Below, in pieces: positions 13,118 through 13,407 of a DNA stretch of 13,407 nucleotides (its first letter is position 1; each line of letters opens with the position of its first letter). The translations under genes were made by a program, and so were the position numbers. The DNA comes from Campylobacteraceae bacterium (lineage in GTDB: Bacteria; Campylobacterota; Campylobacteria; Campylobacterales; Sulfurospirillaceae): contig JALUMZ010000070.1 in NCBI GenBank assembly GCA_027055635.1, positions 1 to 13,407 on the forward strand, written 5' to 3'. The notes beneath the pieces are model-generated. The model searched no databases. It saw nothing but the letters and a program-made list of their open reading frames with translations, and was not told where the DNA came from.

Positions 13118-13407
13118 TTACAGCTCGCTGATTTTTTGTTCAACAACTTCCATAATGGCATCGCGGCACTGACGGGTTTGTGCGAGCACATGCTCAGCCT
13201 TTTTAATCAGCTGCGATGTGAATGCTTTATCTTCAATTCCGGCAGCATTTATTTTAACGTTCAGGTAAGCACCTTCCACCGCTGTAAGTGCGCACAAAGC
13301 GCCAACGCCTGCATCAGAAACTGAGTTTGGGTTACCATTTTCAGCCATGGCCCGCATTACGTTTACCGACTCGTAGGCCGTTTGCATTACTTTAAAAGGA
13401 ACCTCCA
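13118..13407 (-). CDS. Formimidoyl-tetrahydrofolate cyclodeaminase / methenyl-THF cyclohydrolase, C-terminal part
   Basis: 95 residues remain, ending VVEQKISEL, and the frame runs off the window edge (starts EVPFKVMQTAYESVNVMRAM). The conserved segment GNPNSVSDAGVGALCALTAV and the following GAYLNVKINAAG are the signature of the cyclodeaminase/cyclohydrolase domain, which acts on one-carbon folates (formimino-THF to methenyl-THF plus ammonia). It may be a stand-alone protein of about 210 residues, common in Bacteroidota, or the C-terminal half of a bifunctional glutamate formiminotransferase-cyclodeaminase; the missing N-terminus would decide. The internal ATG at 13385-13387 is not the real start, since homology continues upstream of it. 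Codon use and G+C differ clearly from the rest of the window. Confidence 0.85.
   Translation of the reverse strand, partial: EVPFKVMQTAYESVNVMRAMAENGNPNSVSDAGVGALCALTAVEGAYLNVKINAAGIEDKAFTSQLIKKAEHVLAQTRQCRDAIMEVVEQKISEL

Noticed and set aside
1..13407. CRISPR array, prophage, toxin-antitoxin or defence system
   Set aside because: No regularly spaced repeats, integrase, phage genes or recognisable toxin/nuclease pairs were found. The single HP0268-like protein is a housekeeping-type conserved gene, not a toxin pair.

Overview
The window looks like two unrelated pieces of DNA joined near position 12,900-12,920. Positions 1 to about 12,900 are AT-rich, use TTG starts often, and read as a Campylobacterota (Epsilonproteobacteria) chromosome, probably a Sulfurimonas/Sulfuricurvum-like free-living relative. 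The strongest clues are a small protein that resembles Helicobacter pylori HP0268 followed directly by miaB and a DUF374 acyltransferase, the gene order I recall as HP0268-HP0269-HP0270. The last ~480 bases are visibly richer in G+C and encode a MarC-type membrane protein and the end of a folate cyclodeaminase, both of Bacteroidota type. The simplest reading is a chimeric (misassembled) contig end; a natural junction is not excluded. Layout, left to right: nusA (minus strand, cut by the left edge) diverges from a four-gene plus-strand operon with tight spacing or overlaps: the HP0268-like protein, miaB, a DUF374 acyltransferase and a membrane-anchored hypothetical protein. An intergenic palindromic element follows (3821-4046). 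Next comes an overlapping three-gene set whose products look like the inner-membrane platform of a type IV pilus or type II secretion machine (PilM/GspL-like, PilN-like, PilO-like). It meets, tail to tail, a minus-strand pair tilS and rimO (rimO upstream, overlapping tilS by 26 bases). Upstream of rimO, and of the divergent diguanylate cyclase gene, is a second, shorter copy of the core of the palindromic element. The cyclase gene converges on panC, which diverges from prfB. A single-Cache sensor fragment follows, cut at the junction. Functionally the Campylobacterota part is mostly translation and RNA housekeeping: transcription elongation/antitermination (NusA), tRNA modification (MiaB, TilS), ribosomal protein S12 modification (RimO), peptide release (RF2) and pantothenate synthesis (PanC). 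Mixed in are surface and signalling genes: the pilus-like trio, the Cache-GGDEF cyclase and the Cache fragment. No tRNA, rRNA, CRISPR array, intact insertion sequence, prophage or defence system was seen. The items most worth a second look are the two-genome junction, the 170-base palindrome with competing pairings and its related core in front of two surface/signalling genes, and the orphan pilus platform with a strongly acidic central insert.
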